A stretch of 64,000 nt of DNA from Agroathelia rolfsii (Eukaryota; Basidiomycota; Agaricomycetes; Amylocorticiales; Amylocorticiaceae), in NCBI GenBank assembly GCA_018343915.1, contig JABRWF010000002.1:1736001-1800000 (forward strand). The letters are read 5' to 3'. How positions within the stretch are numbered: the first letter of the stretch is position 1; the number at the start of each line of letters is the position of its first letter. Under the pieces are notes generated by a model. It saw only the letters and a list, made by a program, of their open reading frames with translations, was not told where the DNA came from and searched no databases. Position numbers and translations under genes: made by a program. Positions 47,235 to 58,680 of the stretch are shown one piece after another.

Positions 47235-50141
47235 ATGCTCCATCTCCCACCTCGCCAGTCCGTCTCGACACTCTCCATATCTTCCTCCGTTAGGGCCAGC
47301 GTGGCCACTAGTTTCTCCTATGCGCCCTCCTCCTCTGGTGGACAAGACGCCACGGCAACTGCCGATGATACCGACCGCGATAGCGGCACCAGCGCAACCT
47401 ACGATGACAATGACGATTGGATCCTCTTCACCGTCCTCACCCTGCAGCCCTGGCAATCTGATGACCGTAACCACCTACCCTTCCGCGCCGGCGAGCTCCT
47501 CGAGATCGTCCAACGCGAGGAAACCGGCTGGTGGGCCGCCCTTGATCCCGAGGACGATAGCCACGTAGGATGGATCCCGTCTGCATATGCAAGCGGTCCG
47601 CTCCCACAGTTAACAGTGGAGCAATATCGCCGTCTGACGCGTGAACGGCGTCTCTCAGAGTATAATAGACTTTGTCATGACACGATTCAGGTGAGTCTCG
47701 CCGATATAGGACGGATGTATATCCTGTCCTGCTGTGTTGATGCTATTTTGGGTGCCCATATAATAACTAACCATTGTATATAGAAATCCCAGGACATCCT
47801 GCCCGCAAGTGCTACTAGCAAGACCAACAATAACAACGCTGCTAGCACTGGCAGCAGCCAGAGGCGCCAAACCGCCGGTGAAACCAGCACACCAGCGGCA
47901 TCAACTGAGACGGTAGAGCAACGCGCTCCTCTTATGATACTACAGCCTAAAAGGCCACAGTCTGTGCTGCAGATTCGCCCGACTCAGGACAGTGTCATTA
48001 TGACGGCTGAAACTCGCGAGCACGCATCCTCCTCTCCCACCTCGAAATTCCGGTCCAGCATCATCTCCTTAAGCCGTAGCATCTCTGACAACGCTACCAA
48101 GCCGTCCACCGTCGGCCAACGTCGGAGGACGACAGACGGCCGAAGTAAGAGACCTACGACGAGCCCCGGAATTGCACCGTCGGCGTCTGGCCCGCTCTCT
48201 GCACCCCTCCTGAGCGGCCCCCTAAGTCGCCCGTACTCGCTGGATGAGGAACGACGGACGGTAGTGAGTGGGGATAGTATCATTGACATCCCGTGGTATC
48301 TCCGCCCATCGTACGATCTGGCCGACATCACTTTCACGCGCGATGGTTCTGTCCTCTCGGGTACGCTGAGCGCGTTGGTTGATTATCTGACGGAGATACC
48401 ACCAAGTACGGACCTCTCTATTGATAGCTATGCATGTGACCGACACCTTTGCTGCCCTTTTTCATTTAACCCAGCAAATCCCCACAAGGATACCTATACC
48501 TCATCGTTCTTGATGACCTTCCGAACATTCGTCAGCCCTGATGCGCTGTTTGAAATGCTTGTCGAGCGGTATCAACAGGATCACCCATCGCCGTTGAGCA
48601 CGGACGAGTTCGAGAACTGGAAGAGCATACGCTTGCGCCCCATGCAGCATCGTATCTTGAAGCTTTTCTCTGCTTGGCTCTGGCACCATGGCCTGCTCGA
48701 GCTTGAGCCATTCATTAGCGGCAAGCTCACCGAGTTCTTGAAACTTATCGTTACTCCTGACTCTCATGCGCGCGTGGCAAATCAGATCTTGAGGGACATT
48801 GAAAAATTGGTGAGTAAGATTCATTTCTCTCATCATCATTTTTCTTTTCAGAATTTCTTTTCATCTTATGATTTGATATTAATGTTGTTTCTCAATCCTC
48901 ATCTGCATGTATGCGCTTGAAAATGAATCGCTATAGACATTTTCAACTCCCCACCCTCCTTCACCGATCACGATCCCCAAAAAGCAACGCAAGAAATGGC
49001 GCATGCCGCGCACGGAGCTACTCAAACACGAGCCGGCCGACATCGCAGAACAGCTATGCCTGATGGAGTTTGCACTCTACCGCAAGATTACCGTCCAAGA
49101 ATGTTTGGCGTGGGCGCGCACGGATTCTGCCGGCTACGCTGCTTCCAGTGCTAGCAAACACGAGCCGTCGTCTTCTTTGGCTGGTAGCAGTAGGATGGGG
49201 GCTTCTTGCTCGGATCCACGACGACCAGTGCAGCACCTCTTTGCCTTTTGTGCCACGCACGATAAATTGGTGAATTGGGTCAAGACGACGATTCTGATGA
49301 CTGATGTCCTTGGGCGTCGTGCGGACACGATTGACTTTTGGATCAAAGTCGCCGAGGTTTGTTTTGTATTTTTGAAAAGCACGATAACGAATGCTAAAAG
49401 AGCACATGTACACAGAAATGCCGCAGCCTGCAAAACTTTTCATCCATGAGTGCGATCGTGACGGCACTCAACGCGGAGGTGGTTCAGCGTCTCCACCTCT
49501 CCTGGGCGCACACAGGACGTAAATCGCACCTTGAGCAGCTCACGCAGATAAACCTGCCCAGTGGGTCTTTTGCGGCCTATCGCTCGCTGATGCAGGCCGC
49601 CGAAGGCCCTTGTGTACCGTTTATACCCATGCTCCTCACGGACTTGAAGCATATCCAGGACCAGTTTGAGGATTCCTCTGTCGTACCAGGAAATAATGCC
49701 AGTAATCACACCGCCGCCGCCGCCGCCACTGCTAAAAATGCTACCAGTACCGCTGGTGCCGGCGGCAGCGCTTCGAGCAAAGCTGATGGCACAGACACGA
49801 GTTCGTCACCCTCCAGCAGCATCATTACCATCACCCCCGGCGCCGCCGGTAGCGGCAGCGGTAGTAGCAGCAACGCTAATTCACTCTCATCCTCGTCGCC
49901 GTCACGCGAGTTTGTTACTTTCATCAAACGCGCCCGCTGGGCGGACACCATCACGAAGATGCTGCGACATCAGCCCAGGGCGTATGTAATTGCTGAGAGC
50001 GAGGACACGCGCAAGTTCATCGAGAACGGTCTGCAGCAGAATAATTCCGAGAGCTTTTTTTGGAGAAAGAGCCAGGAGATTCAGCGGACCGAGCTCGAGC
50101 ATGCTGATATCCGTCGTGGACTTGAAGCTGCTGGGTTCTGA
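47235..50141 (+). CDS. SH3-domain Ras guanine nucleotide exchange factor (Cdc25/Ste6 type)
   Basis: Predicted 875 aa, exons 47235-47690, 47784-48809, 48937-49356, 49416-50141. It activates Ras by GDP/GTP exchange at membranes, upstream of cAMP or MAPK pathways. SH3 domain at 61-120 (FTVLTLQPW, LPFRAGELLEIV, GWWAAL, GWIPSAY). A Ser-rich linker follows. The RasGEF_N domain starts near 340 (LSGTLSALVDYLTE, SFLMTFRTFVSPDALFEMLV). The catalytic CDC25 domain starts near 523 (HEPADIAEQLCLMEFALYRK, LVNWVKTTIL, FSSMSAIVTALNAEVVQRL, PCVPFIPMLLTDLKHI) and continues after an insert to FIKRARWADTITKML. About 77 residues of Ala/Ser/Gly low complexity (720-796) interrupt the catalytic domain just after the LTDL motif. 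The C-terminus ends RRGLEAAGF. Confidence 0.9.
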
Positions 50142-50475
50142 CTTGTCATTTTTCTCCTTCTCTGTTTTTATGACGTCTTCTTTCTCCGTTCTTTGATTTC
50201 TTTTTTCTTCTTTTTTGGTTTTGGTAGCGTTCAATGGACCCTTTTTTTTTTTATATATCTTTGTTTTTTTTTTTTTTTTTTTTTTTTTTGCTTTTTTTAT
50301 TATGTTTCTATAGTATCATGCACTGATGGACAGATGGATGGGTTATTTGTCTTTTCTCCTTTTTCTCTTGCTTGCTTGGCTATTTTATTTTTTCATTTTT
50401 ATATATATTGCATATTCGACATGTCATGCAATTTTGTGTAATCTATCTACTACGGGCAAGGGACCCGATGACCAT

Positions 50476-50497
50476 ATGCATCATGATGCATCATGAT
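50476..50497. repeat. palindromic tandem repeat
   Basis: ATGCATCATGATGCAT (50476-50491) is a perfect 16-bp palindrome, and GCATCATGAT occurs twice in tandem (50478-50487, 50488-50497). Confidence 0.7.
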
Positions 50498-52925
50498 ATT
50501 TCTTACATTATGCAAATCCAATTCAGTACAATTGTTTTTTTTTTTTGACTGGCTAACGTACATGTATGTTAAAATTTGTGATGATTATTTGAGTTGGCCA
50601 TTCAAACGTAATGACATTTTGGATATTATTGCGTGGCAATATGTTATTTCATGCGCTCGTATGTACTACCGTTAATCACTACAGTGGACCCGAATCACAG
50701 CGAGTTGTTGTATAGAACGTTGAAATGTTGTTTACTACATCCGTTTTCGTATAAACACGCGTACATTTTTAGAAGACAACGATAGAGACCGTAATGCCAT
50801 ATCGCACCTATAACGGGCAGTTTATAAGTTGCCGGCGACGAGATACTCGTTGAATAGACCCATCGGACCGATGCCGGGTTAAGCTCGGCCAAGCTTTAAA
50901 AGTACGGATAGTACTCCTGTACGCTGAATAATCAACAAGGGTGCAGTTCAAAAACTATCTGCAGATTAATTTTATTGCTAGCAAGCCCACGGAATGTGCA
51001 TGTTCATGTCAAATTCAGGCTATGCATTGATGATCGCTACCTAGTAGATTAGTATAGAAATCTGAACTTTCTTTTCCGTCTTCTCCCTCTAAGCTTCGCT
51101 TCAGTTTCTCAGACACGCAGCTGAAGCGGGCTGTGTATGCGTTTACCAATGATATATGATATCTTCCTTTTCAAGCTTACCGGTCGCCGCCGAATCGCGA
51201 GGATAAGATGTGGAAGAACATTAGCAATTCCAACCAGCAACACGTGCACGTACACACAAGCAGTCAAAATCAAAATATCTGATCTCCGCTGCCACTGGCA
51301 AGCACACGCGCTCAATAACCCCCGTTGGGAGTAATGTCCCTTTCCGTACTCTCGTTCCGAGGTCGCCGTCTGTCCGTGTTCAAGTTCCCGCCGAAGTCAC
51401 CGACAACCGCCGAACTCGAGGCCTCCTCACTCACTGCCAGCGGAGTACTAGGGTTGTGCACTGGGCCGCTCTCTCGCCTTTGATGTGATCATCCGCCGCC
51501 GCCGCTGTTGTGGTTGGTGATTGAAATGTACACATGTATCTAATAGTAGTGTATGCATGACTTCCGTGGAACTAGATTTCTATAACGTGTGTACTACATG
51601 AATGTGGTGCTGACACTCTTAGTACCACTACTAGTGTACTGCTTTGAAACCTTAGATTGACATTTCCTTCGGGGGATACTTGATCATTATTTGACAGTTG
51701 AATTCAAAATGTTTTTTTTTTCATTTTTTTCATGGGCCTTCACATGACAATCAATGCTGAGCGAGTCCAGTCGCCGTCCGAGTTGTAGTGGAAGGGGTAA
51801 AAACGTCACAAGTGACTATCACAGGCAGCCTGAGCAGACGCATATCTTGCTCCACTTGGTATGTTTTCCTTTCGGTACCGAGACCGTCGACTTTGAATGG
51901 CCACGGACGTCCATCGCCATCGGTAAAGTTATCAATAGGAATAAAAATATGTATACGTGTACATGTCAAAGATGCGTGATGTTTATATACGTAACTAGGA
52001 AAGAAAAAAAGAAGAAAGATTCTGTTTGCCTGTCCCCTCCGAGTCTTTCTTTCTTACTTCCATAACATGACAGCTTGTTTTTGTACTATCGTTGATAACA
52101 ATGATCGGTCTTTACTTACCACGGCTATCCAAATGGGGATTTCTGTCTTGTAGTAGAGCACAATTCATCTGATTCATGCAGACCATATGCATGTGGGGCT
52201 TGCTAGTGCCTTTTGACAGCTATAGAAGTATTCTTTGGTACTGCGGAAGGCTGTGTAGTATACCGTACCGTGCTGTATATATTATTCATAGTGTCCCAAT
52301 ATGGGGGAAGAAGGAACTATGTATCGTACGGATGGTAACATCCGGGGTAATCACGTAATACCCAGCACATTGTTGTTCATCAGAGAAAAGAGAGGGGAAC
52401 CTCCTGACTTGGCCATCATCGATCCATCGACTCGGATTCGACAACTACAAGCGGCGGGAGGCGGCGGCGGACGAACGATCCGGATGCGGGTGCAACTCCG
52501 TTCATCGGGATTCCCGTGATTCGGTGAACGCGTCCAGGGAATGCTCATCTCTTTGATGGATCATGACGACGGGTGCGTGCACATTAAAGAGCAAATTTAT
52601 GTTTCTTGTTCTCTTCTTGTTTTACATGTAATGTAACCCCAAGGATGTTGTTACGCAGCTGAGGGGAAAAAAAAGAAAGAAAAAAAAGAAAAAAAAGTTA
52701 TCTATGGAATTACTAGTGGTAAGCGTATGAATATGGTCCGAGACGACGACGGCTATTTGTTAAATGATTGCCTAGTCATTGATGGTGAAAGTAGGCGAAG
52801 ACGATAGGTCAGCTACTGTATAGTATAAGTATACACGTATGGTAAGCAAGTCAAGAGCAAAAAAAAAAAAAGATGAAAAGAATGGGTGTAACAATACAGA
52901 TGACGGGGACGTTAGATGATGACAA

Positions 52926-52992
52926 TGATGTGCCAAAGAAAACAGCCTTCTTTTCGCGTGTATATCGAAGCGTTGTTTTCTTTGGCACATCA
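52926..52992. repeat. long inverted repeat, likely 3'UTR stem-loop of the methyltransferase
   Basis: Arms 52926-52944 and 52974-52992 are perfectly complementary over 19 bp (core GATGTGCCAAAGAAAACA). Further pairing inside (about 4-5 bp after a bulge) leaves a small loop. It lies 130-196 bases downstream of the methyltransferase stop on the minus strand, so it is probably transcribed in that 3' UTR. Confidence 0.75.
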
Positions 52993-53121
52993 GCAATTTA
53001 CTCCTTGCGTGCGCTCTCTCTCTCTCTTTTCCGCCTCCTTTTCCGCGCAAAAAAACGGAATCAATCAATCAAAAATCCGGCGGATTTCTCCTTCTAAATC
53101 TCCCCCTGGTCTCGCCTGGTG

Positions 53122-54685
53122 TTAGGGCTCGTCACGACGCAGAGCCCAGACGTGTTCGAGGCGCATAAACGTCCGATGACGGCATTGATCGAGCTCGAGC
53201 TCGGCCTGTTGCTCTACGTACTCAAGCCTCTCGGGTGGCAGTATCTCCTGACTCAACAGCAGGGGACGTGCGGCGCGGAGGAATTCCTAGTGATGATGAA
53301 ATGAATTTGATGTATATGGTTAGCTCCAAGTGTACAATACCAACAACCTTCAGAAGAAGATATGAAAAGAAAAGAAAAAAACTTGCCTTGATATCATCCC
53401 TCATCACACTACCCAAATCATTCAGCCATCGTGAACGTTCATCGGTACCCGTATAAAACGGTGCCGTGGGCAAAAAGTATTCATTATACTCAACCGTGCG
53501 TTGATCGAAGTTATTATTCGAGCAAACCCATCGGTTGAGCAGGTTGGCCGCGTCAACGTTGCCGCCTGCTTTGCGCACGGCCTTGTTTACAAAGCAGACC
53601 CAGAGTGGGAACCATGGGCCACGCAAGGGGGCATTCGACGCTGGATCGAGCGCCGAGGGGCAGTAGATCACGCACTTGTTTTCGTCGTATACACGGAAGT
53701 CAGATTCACAGAGTTCTATCAGTCCGCCTGGCCGTAAAGTGTGCGACATTTGGTGGATGAGCGCGCCATAGTCTTTGATCTATGTGTACGCATACCAATT
53801 AAGAAATGAGCAAATAAAAAGGGCCAGATATCAATCATGTGTTTATTATCCGGGAAGAAAAAGAAAAGAAAAAAAACTATTTACCCCTGATGAGATGAGA
53901 CGTGCATGTACGACGTCAAAGTTATTGTAGAAGTGTTCTAAGCCCAGATTGATGTTGTCCATCTCACTTCGACAATTTGAGGGCATTTCTCTGTACAGAG
54001 GGGACTGGTGAGTCGGTACGTATCATTAAGGGGTATTTCTCACTTACACTGATAAGGGTGCTAGATCAACTGCAACACATTGACTTCTAGGGTAGGCACG
54101 CGCGACTTCGAAAACCCTAGTAGATAGACCAATAAGATTTAATACTTCCGAAATAAATGAATAAAAAAGCTAACCAGGTTCCACTACCACAACCCAGATC
54201 AAGCACCTGCCTCGTCTCTCCATTCCTGTCGGTAGTAAGGATGCGATGAAGATGGCTTGGCATTTTCAACACACGTCTGAGCATATGGTGTTGCTTATCT
54301 ATTCATACAACAGCAACAAATATTAGTTAAATAGGTTAAAGTATAGGGAGGGTCACATACCCAACCGCCGCCACTCCTCCTCGTCAGCGGGCAGACGATA
54401 TGGTCCATCAGGGAAGTCCCAAGCGTGAATCTTTCGCCCGTGCTCCTCACGGTACTGGCGTTGGAGGAAGGATGAGGTAGCCGACCAGGTCGAGGGCGTG
54501 GGTGAGGGGGAGCGTGTAGACATATCATCATCATCATAAGACGTGACTGAGCCGCGGCTGCTGCCAATGTTGTCTGAGAAGCCAGAGAAGGAAACGTTGC
54601 TGTCTATGTCGTCGTCGTACTCCATTGCGGGGGTTGCTGTAGAAGGGGTAGAAGTAGTGGCCATGGGGATGAGGACGGCGGTCAT
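53122..54685 (-). CDS. LaeA-like SAM-dependent class I methyltransferase
   Basis: Predicted 393 aa, exons 54685-54361, 54298-54175, 54116-54048, 53990-53885, 53779-53387, 53286-53122. A disordered Ser/Thr/Asp-rich N-terminus of about 70 residues precedes FLQRQYREEHGRKIHAWDFP, a start typical of this fungal family. SAM-binding motif I is VLDLGCGSGTW (about 140-150). The acidic end of strand 2 is in CVAVDLAPLS; motif post-II is NFDVVHARLISSG; motif III is TLRPGGLIELCESDFRVY. The C-terminal part ends RLEHVWALRRDEP. Intron 5 uses a GC donor to give DDIKEFLRAARPLLL. Substrate unknown; relatives regulate secondary metabolism or modify small molecules. It is isolated in a gene-poor stretch, which may mark it as accessory. 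Confidence 0.82.
53287..53386 (-). other. GC-AG intron 5 of methyltransferase gene
   Basis: 100-nt intron, donor AAG|GCAAGT, acceptor ATCACTAG. A GT donor 39 bases downstream also keeps frame but would insert 13 hydrophobic residues (ASFFLFFSYLLLK) into a conserved helix, so GC is preferred. Confidence 0.7.
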
Positions 54686-57600
54686 GCTATGAGTTGAGGA
54701 AGGGGAGGGGGAGAGAGAGATTTATAGAATCCTTGACAAGCAGAAAAGGGGCTTGAACAAGAGGGAGGGAAGGTGTGCCCAGAGAAAGAGAGAGATATAT
54801 GTAATGTCAGCCAAAACAGCGGGAGCGGAGGACGTCGGAGGAGGAGGATGAGGAGGAGGAGGATGATGATGATGATGACGAGCCACAGGACCAGCAGCAG
54901 CAATAATAAATCAGAAAGGAGAGCGCGGGCGACTCGGAGGAGAGGCAAAGGTGGCCATGTATATCACAGCAGGCAGGCAACACACACACACGACAGGCAG
55001 TGACGGAGATCGAGACAAGACGGCGGAGAAGGGGTTTGCGCCGAGGCGCCTATATGACGAATGGTATAGATGTAAGTGCTGCTATAGTATCCCATTTGCG
55101 TTATTGCATTCGTCCCGGTTTAAGCGTGGGAATCCCCGGCCCACGCCCGATTTGCCTTGATTTTCCCCGCCACATTGTTTCTATCCAATATACATACACT
55201 GCGTCGATCTGTCTGCCAGTGGCCAGCTCTCTTATATGATCCAGTCTGCAGCCCATCTTGGTCTAGACTACTTGTCTTGTCATCGTCCTTGATACATTAT
55301 ATATACATTACCACTCTCATCTCCCCCTTTCTCGCGCGGCCCGCTATCGTCGAGTTCCACGTGTATTTCTCGTGTCCAGTTAGTCGTCTCTGCAACTGCT
55401 CATCCCAATCCATGCCCTCTTCACTCATCTCTTCCCAGCGTCCGAGTCATGCCCCCACATCAGGACCGCCTGTGATTGCGGTAAATGCCTTACAGTCTTC
55501 ATATATGCAATCCTTTGCTCCAAAGTTACCGTCCGTCCTATGACCCTCGGTGCTTTTTCACTTGGCATCCCCCCTCCCCATGCTCTTCATCTCTGCCTTT
55601 GACACTGTGGAACTTGCCGGTCGTCAAGAGACGTTGGTCAACTGATGCATTAGCAGTCTAACCAGGTGGCGTTGCATCTGGCAGATAAGAATTTTCATGA
55701 CTGGACTTGATGATAAACGGGTTATAGTTGTCGGTTTATTATAATTCATTATCGTCATTTGTTCCTCGGATTAGAATTACAAAAAGCACCTTTTGTGCAT
55801 TCTTTATCATCACCGTCATCGTCATCACCATTACCATCATCGTCGCGTGTGTACATTAATAAAGGAGAGAGGAGATCTGCCTATTGGCGTCCAATCCTGA
55901 TCCTTCTATGAAGAGAGCTGCCCAGCCCGAACTTTTTCCCCGCAATCGATCATCGGGTGGTGCCTGCCATATTTGGATGCCAGCAAACCGCGGACAAGGT
56001 CACAACTAGCAACTGAGGACATAAGATGGACAATGATTGCCTTCTAAACTCTCTGTTTCGTCTTTGGGCTACCGGCGAGGGGAAACGCCTATTGTTTATT
56101 TTCCGTCAGGAGTATTACATGTAATTGATTCGTTTGTCTCTTCACTAGCATAATTTGCATCATCCAGCATTCATGCGGTAATGATGAATGCATGCGGATG
56201 TATATGCTATTTTACCTTTTTATTATGATTCTCGTATTTTGATAAGACAAGCACTCTTTAGCATGATATGTGCACACATAAAACTTGCTATTACTGTGCA
56301 TACCTCGTTGAAATCAATTATATAGAAACAGTAGAATACACAGACCCGTACTTGTCCGGATGGAAAAATATATGCACTATCGTAAATACGTCCTATATAT
56401 ATACATGTAATACACAAAATTGAACCAATCGCAAAAGGCTTCGCACACTTCATGAGTGAATTTCTACGCGTCCGCCTATAGGAGAGTGCGATGGTCGCTT
56501 TCATCATGATGCTGAATGGTATGTTCAAAAAGCTCTTGGTTACGTCTGGGCTTAGTGCTATTGTAATCCTGATCGGTGTCTAAAATCACCGGTTGCTAGT
56601 TGCTGACGGAACATGCATATAAATCGCTGCTTTTTCACTCAATAAATCATGATTTAGCTCTAGTTCTGGGACGAGGATGACCACTCCGATCGGGATTGTA
56701 AACGAGTGACATTTTGATATGCACCACCTGCTTTCGTGGTATGTGCCTTGTCTTGGGCAAACGGTGTGGAAACTGTTTACCCGTACTATGGTCATTAGTT
56801 TTTGGCCTGGGCTGGCAATGGTATACGTTTCATAGAGAAACCAGATGATACCAATTTGAGATTCGGCGGTGTGCCGGCGGAAATGTAGAACCATGCCCAA
56901 GGCGTGCACTTGCGTAGATATCGCCAAGTGCGATGATGAGAATAGTATGATTATCTAAAGACTGTTCCGACCTTCTTTTCTTCTGCTCCTCTTTCTCGGC
57001 GGCGGTGGTAATAGCAAGCAAATGCGCCCAAGAACTTCAATACGTCGATGCACATATATACGCACAGGTGGCGCCTCTGGGTTCACTATGTCCCATTTCC
57101 TTTCTATGTAGTACAATAATACCCAGTTCAGGGTTACCAACAATCTATGCACGTCGTGTGAATACACATCGGTCCGCCAGTCGGTCCGCCAAGCCACTAA
57201 TGCCACCTTACCCTGTGGTATATCTCATCTCATATCAGTTATGCACCATGCGTCAAAATCCATTGCATTCCATTTTCCACACATGAAGCCATCATCATAG
57301 GCATGCATCAACAAAACCTCTATTTCATCATCTTTCAAATAATATCCTGCTATGATTTTCCGCCTTTCGGAAAGGCTGTGCCAGATCAATCTACGCTCCT
57401 CCCCTTCACCCCTAATAGCCCCGGATGCATCAGGGCCTCATCTGGGCCTTACCGCTGTCGTCAGACCACTCAGTTGGTGGGTAGACCATTCAAATATCTG
57501 TAGACCGGGCTCTTGTTCTTGTTGGGGAATGAAGAATCAGAAATAGATGTATACTGTAATCCATTATTTGCCAGACAATCTAATTGATTGAGTTTTATGC

Positions 57601-58680
57601 AGGTCACTACTATGCCCTGAGTGATATGTAGTGTCCTAATAGTCTTGACTGTATCTTATTGCATAAATTGTCAATCATGACGAGCATGCCCTTTGGTATC
57701 ACCAATGCTAACCTAATAGTGTTCAACTGAGTTACTGTCATTGATGATCATTCAAGACATGAAGGGAAACGGCACATCATCTAGGCTAATAATGTCCAAC
57801 ATCACACGAGGTGCCAATGGAGGTGCCAGTGACACTAGTAAGCATCAGACCCCAAGTCGGATGGATAAGCTGGGGAAAAAAAAAGGGGGGGGGGGAGAGG
57901 ATAGGAAGAGAGAAGACAGCGTGTATATCTACCAAAATTGGCAATCAGATGACGTCGTGTGGTACTCGGCACACACTAAACGACATTCTTACCGTGCATA
58001 CTGTTCAGATGCCAGTTGCATGCGCGGAAGCCGTTCAATGCGGTGCATAGGTTGCATCTACTTTTGTATGCCTCATTGTCTGTCTGGGATTAGGTTTAGT
58101 AACAAGACACTTACCGGCATACATGCATAAACGTCATGCATGGTGTCAATGGTAGCAACACGGTGGTGGTACATGTGGCAATGCTGTGATCATGATGCAG
58201 TGGTCTCTTGAAGGTAACCCTGGCGTCATTTCGGGAAATGGCTGTGGATCTATGGGCTTGAACGCTGTATAACGCATGATTTCCGGGCGGCGGATTGTGA
58301 GGCATGTGAGGAGCCAGCGATACCATTTATATTCAAGTCAATAATGTTGCTAGATCAATTAGGGGAGTCCACGACACAACACGCTCTGTCGAGGTGCACA
58401 TGATAACCGTAGCATACGAGCATATGTACACAAAAGTCTTCTGGGAGGAATAGGACTGTGTTGTAATTGAGCGACAACATAGTTTGTTGCCAATTCTGAT
58501 TGTGGCCACGAAGGGATTCAAAACAACAACTTGAAGACAACGCGTCGGAGATGAAATCATCGTCCACCGCGTCGACTTCTCTCTGCTCTAGAGCTAGTGA
58601 TAGCAAACCATCTTTCTTTATTCACGCGGATTCTGCTAGTGATACCGTAGCGTTGCGTTGCGTATCATTTGGATTAAGCC
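54686..58680. other. 4-kb gene-free region
   Basis: Between the divergent methyltransferase and Ski2 start codons. GGA/GAT triplet repeats lie at about 54837-54880, and CAT/CGT triplets near 55808-55845. A G-run is at 57884-57894. Open frames are short and do not match families. The ends presumably hold the two promoters. No mobile element or tRNA recognised. Confidence 0.45.
54837..54880. repeat. GGA/GAT triplet microsatellite
   Basis: Runs of GGA followed by GAT units about 150 bp upstream of the methyltransferase start codon, probably in its leader or promoter. Confidence 0.7.

Larger units (their letters stand above)
50142..53121. other. 3-kb convergent gene-free region
   Basis: Between the stop codons of the RasGEF and the methyltransferase. 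It contains a 26-T run (50264-50289), a tandem palindromic motif (50476-50497), an A/G-rich run (52662-52697), and a long hairpin (52926-52992). Open frames are short and unlike known proteins. No transposase, reverse transcriptase or tRNA was recognised. Confidence 0.5.

Noticed and set aside
50264..50289. T-run as a retroelement poly(A) tail on the minus strand
   Set aside because: No element body, reverse transcriptase fragment or target duplication is seen next to it.
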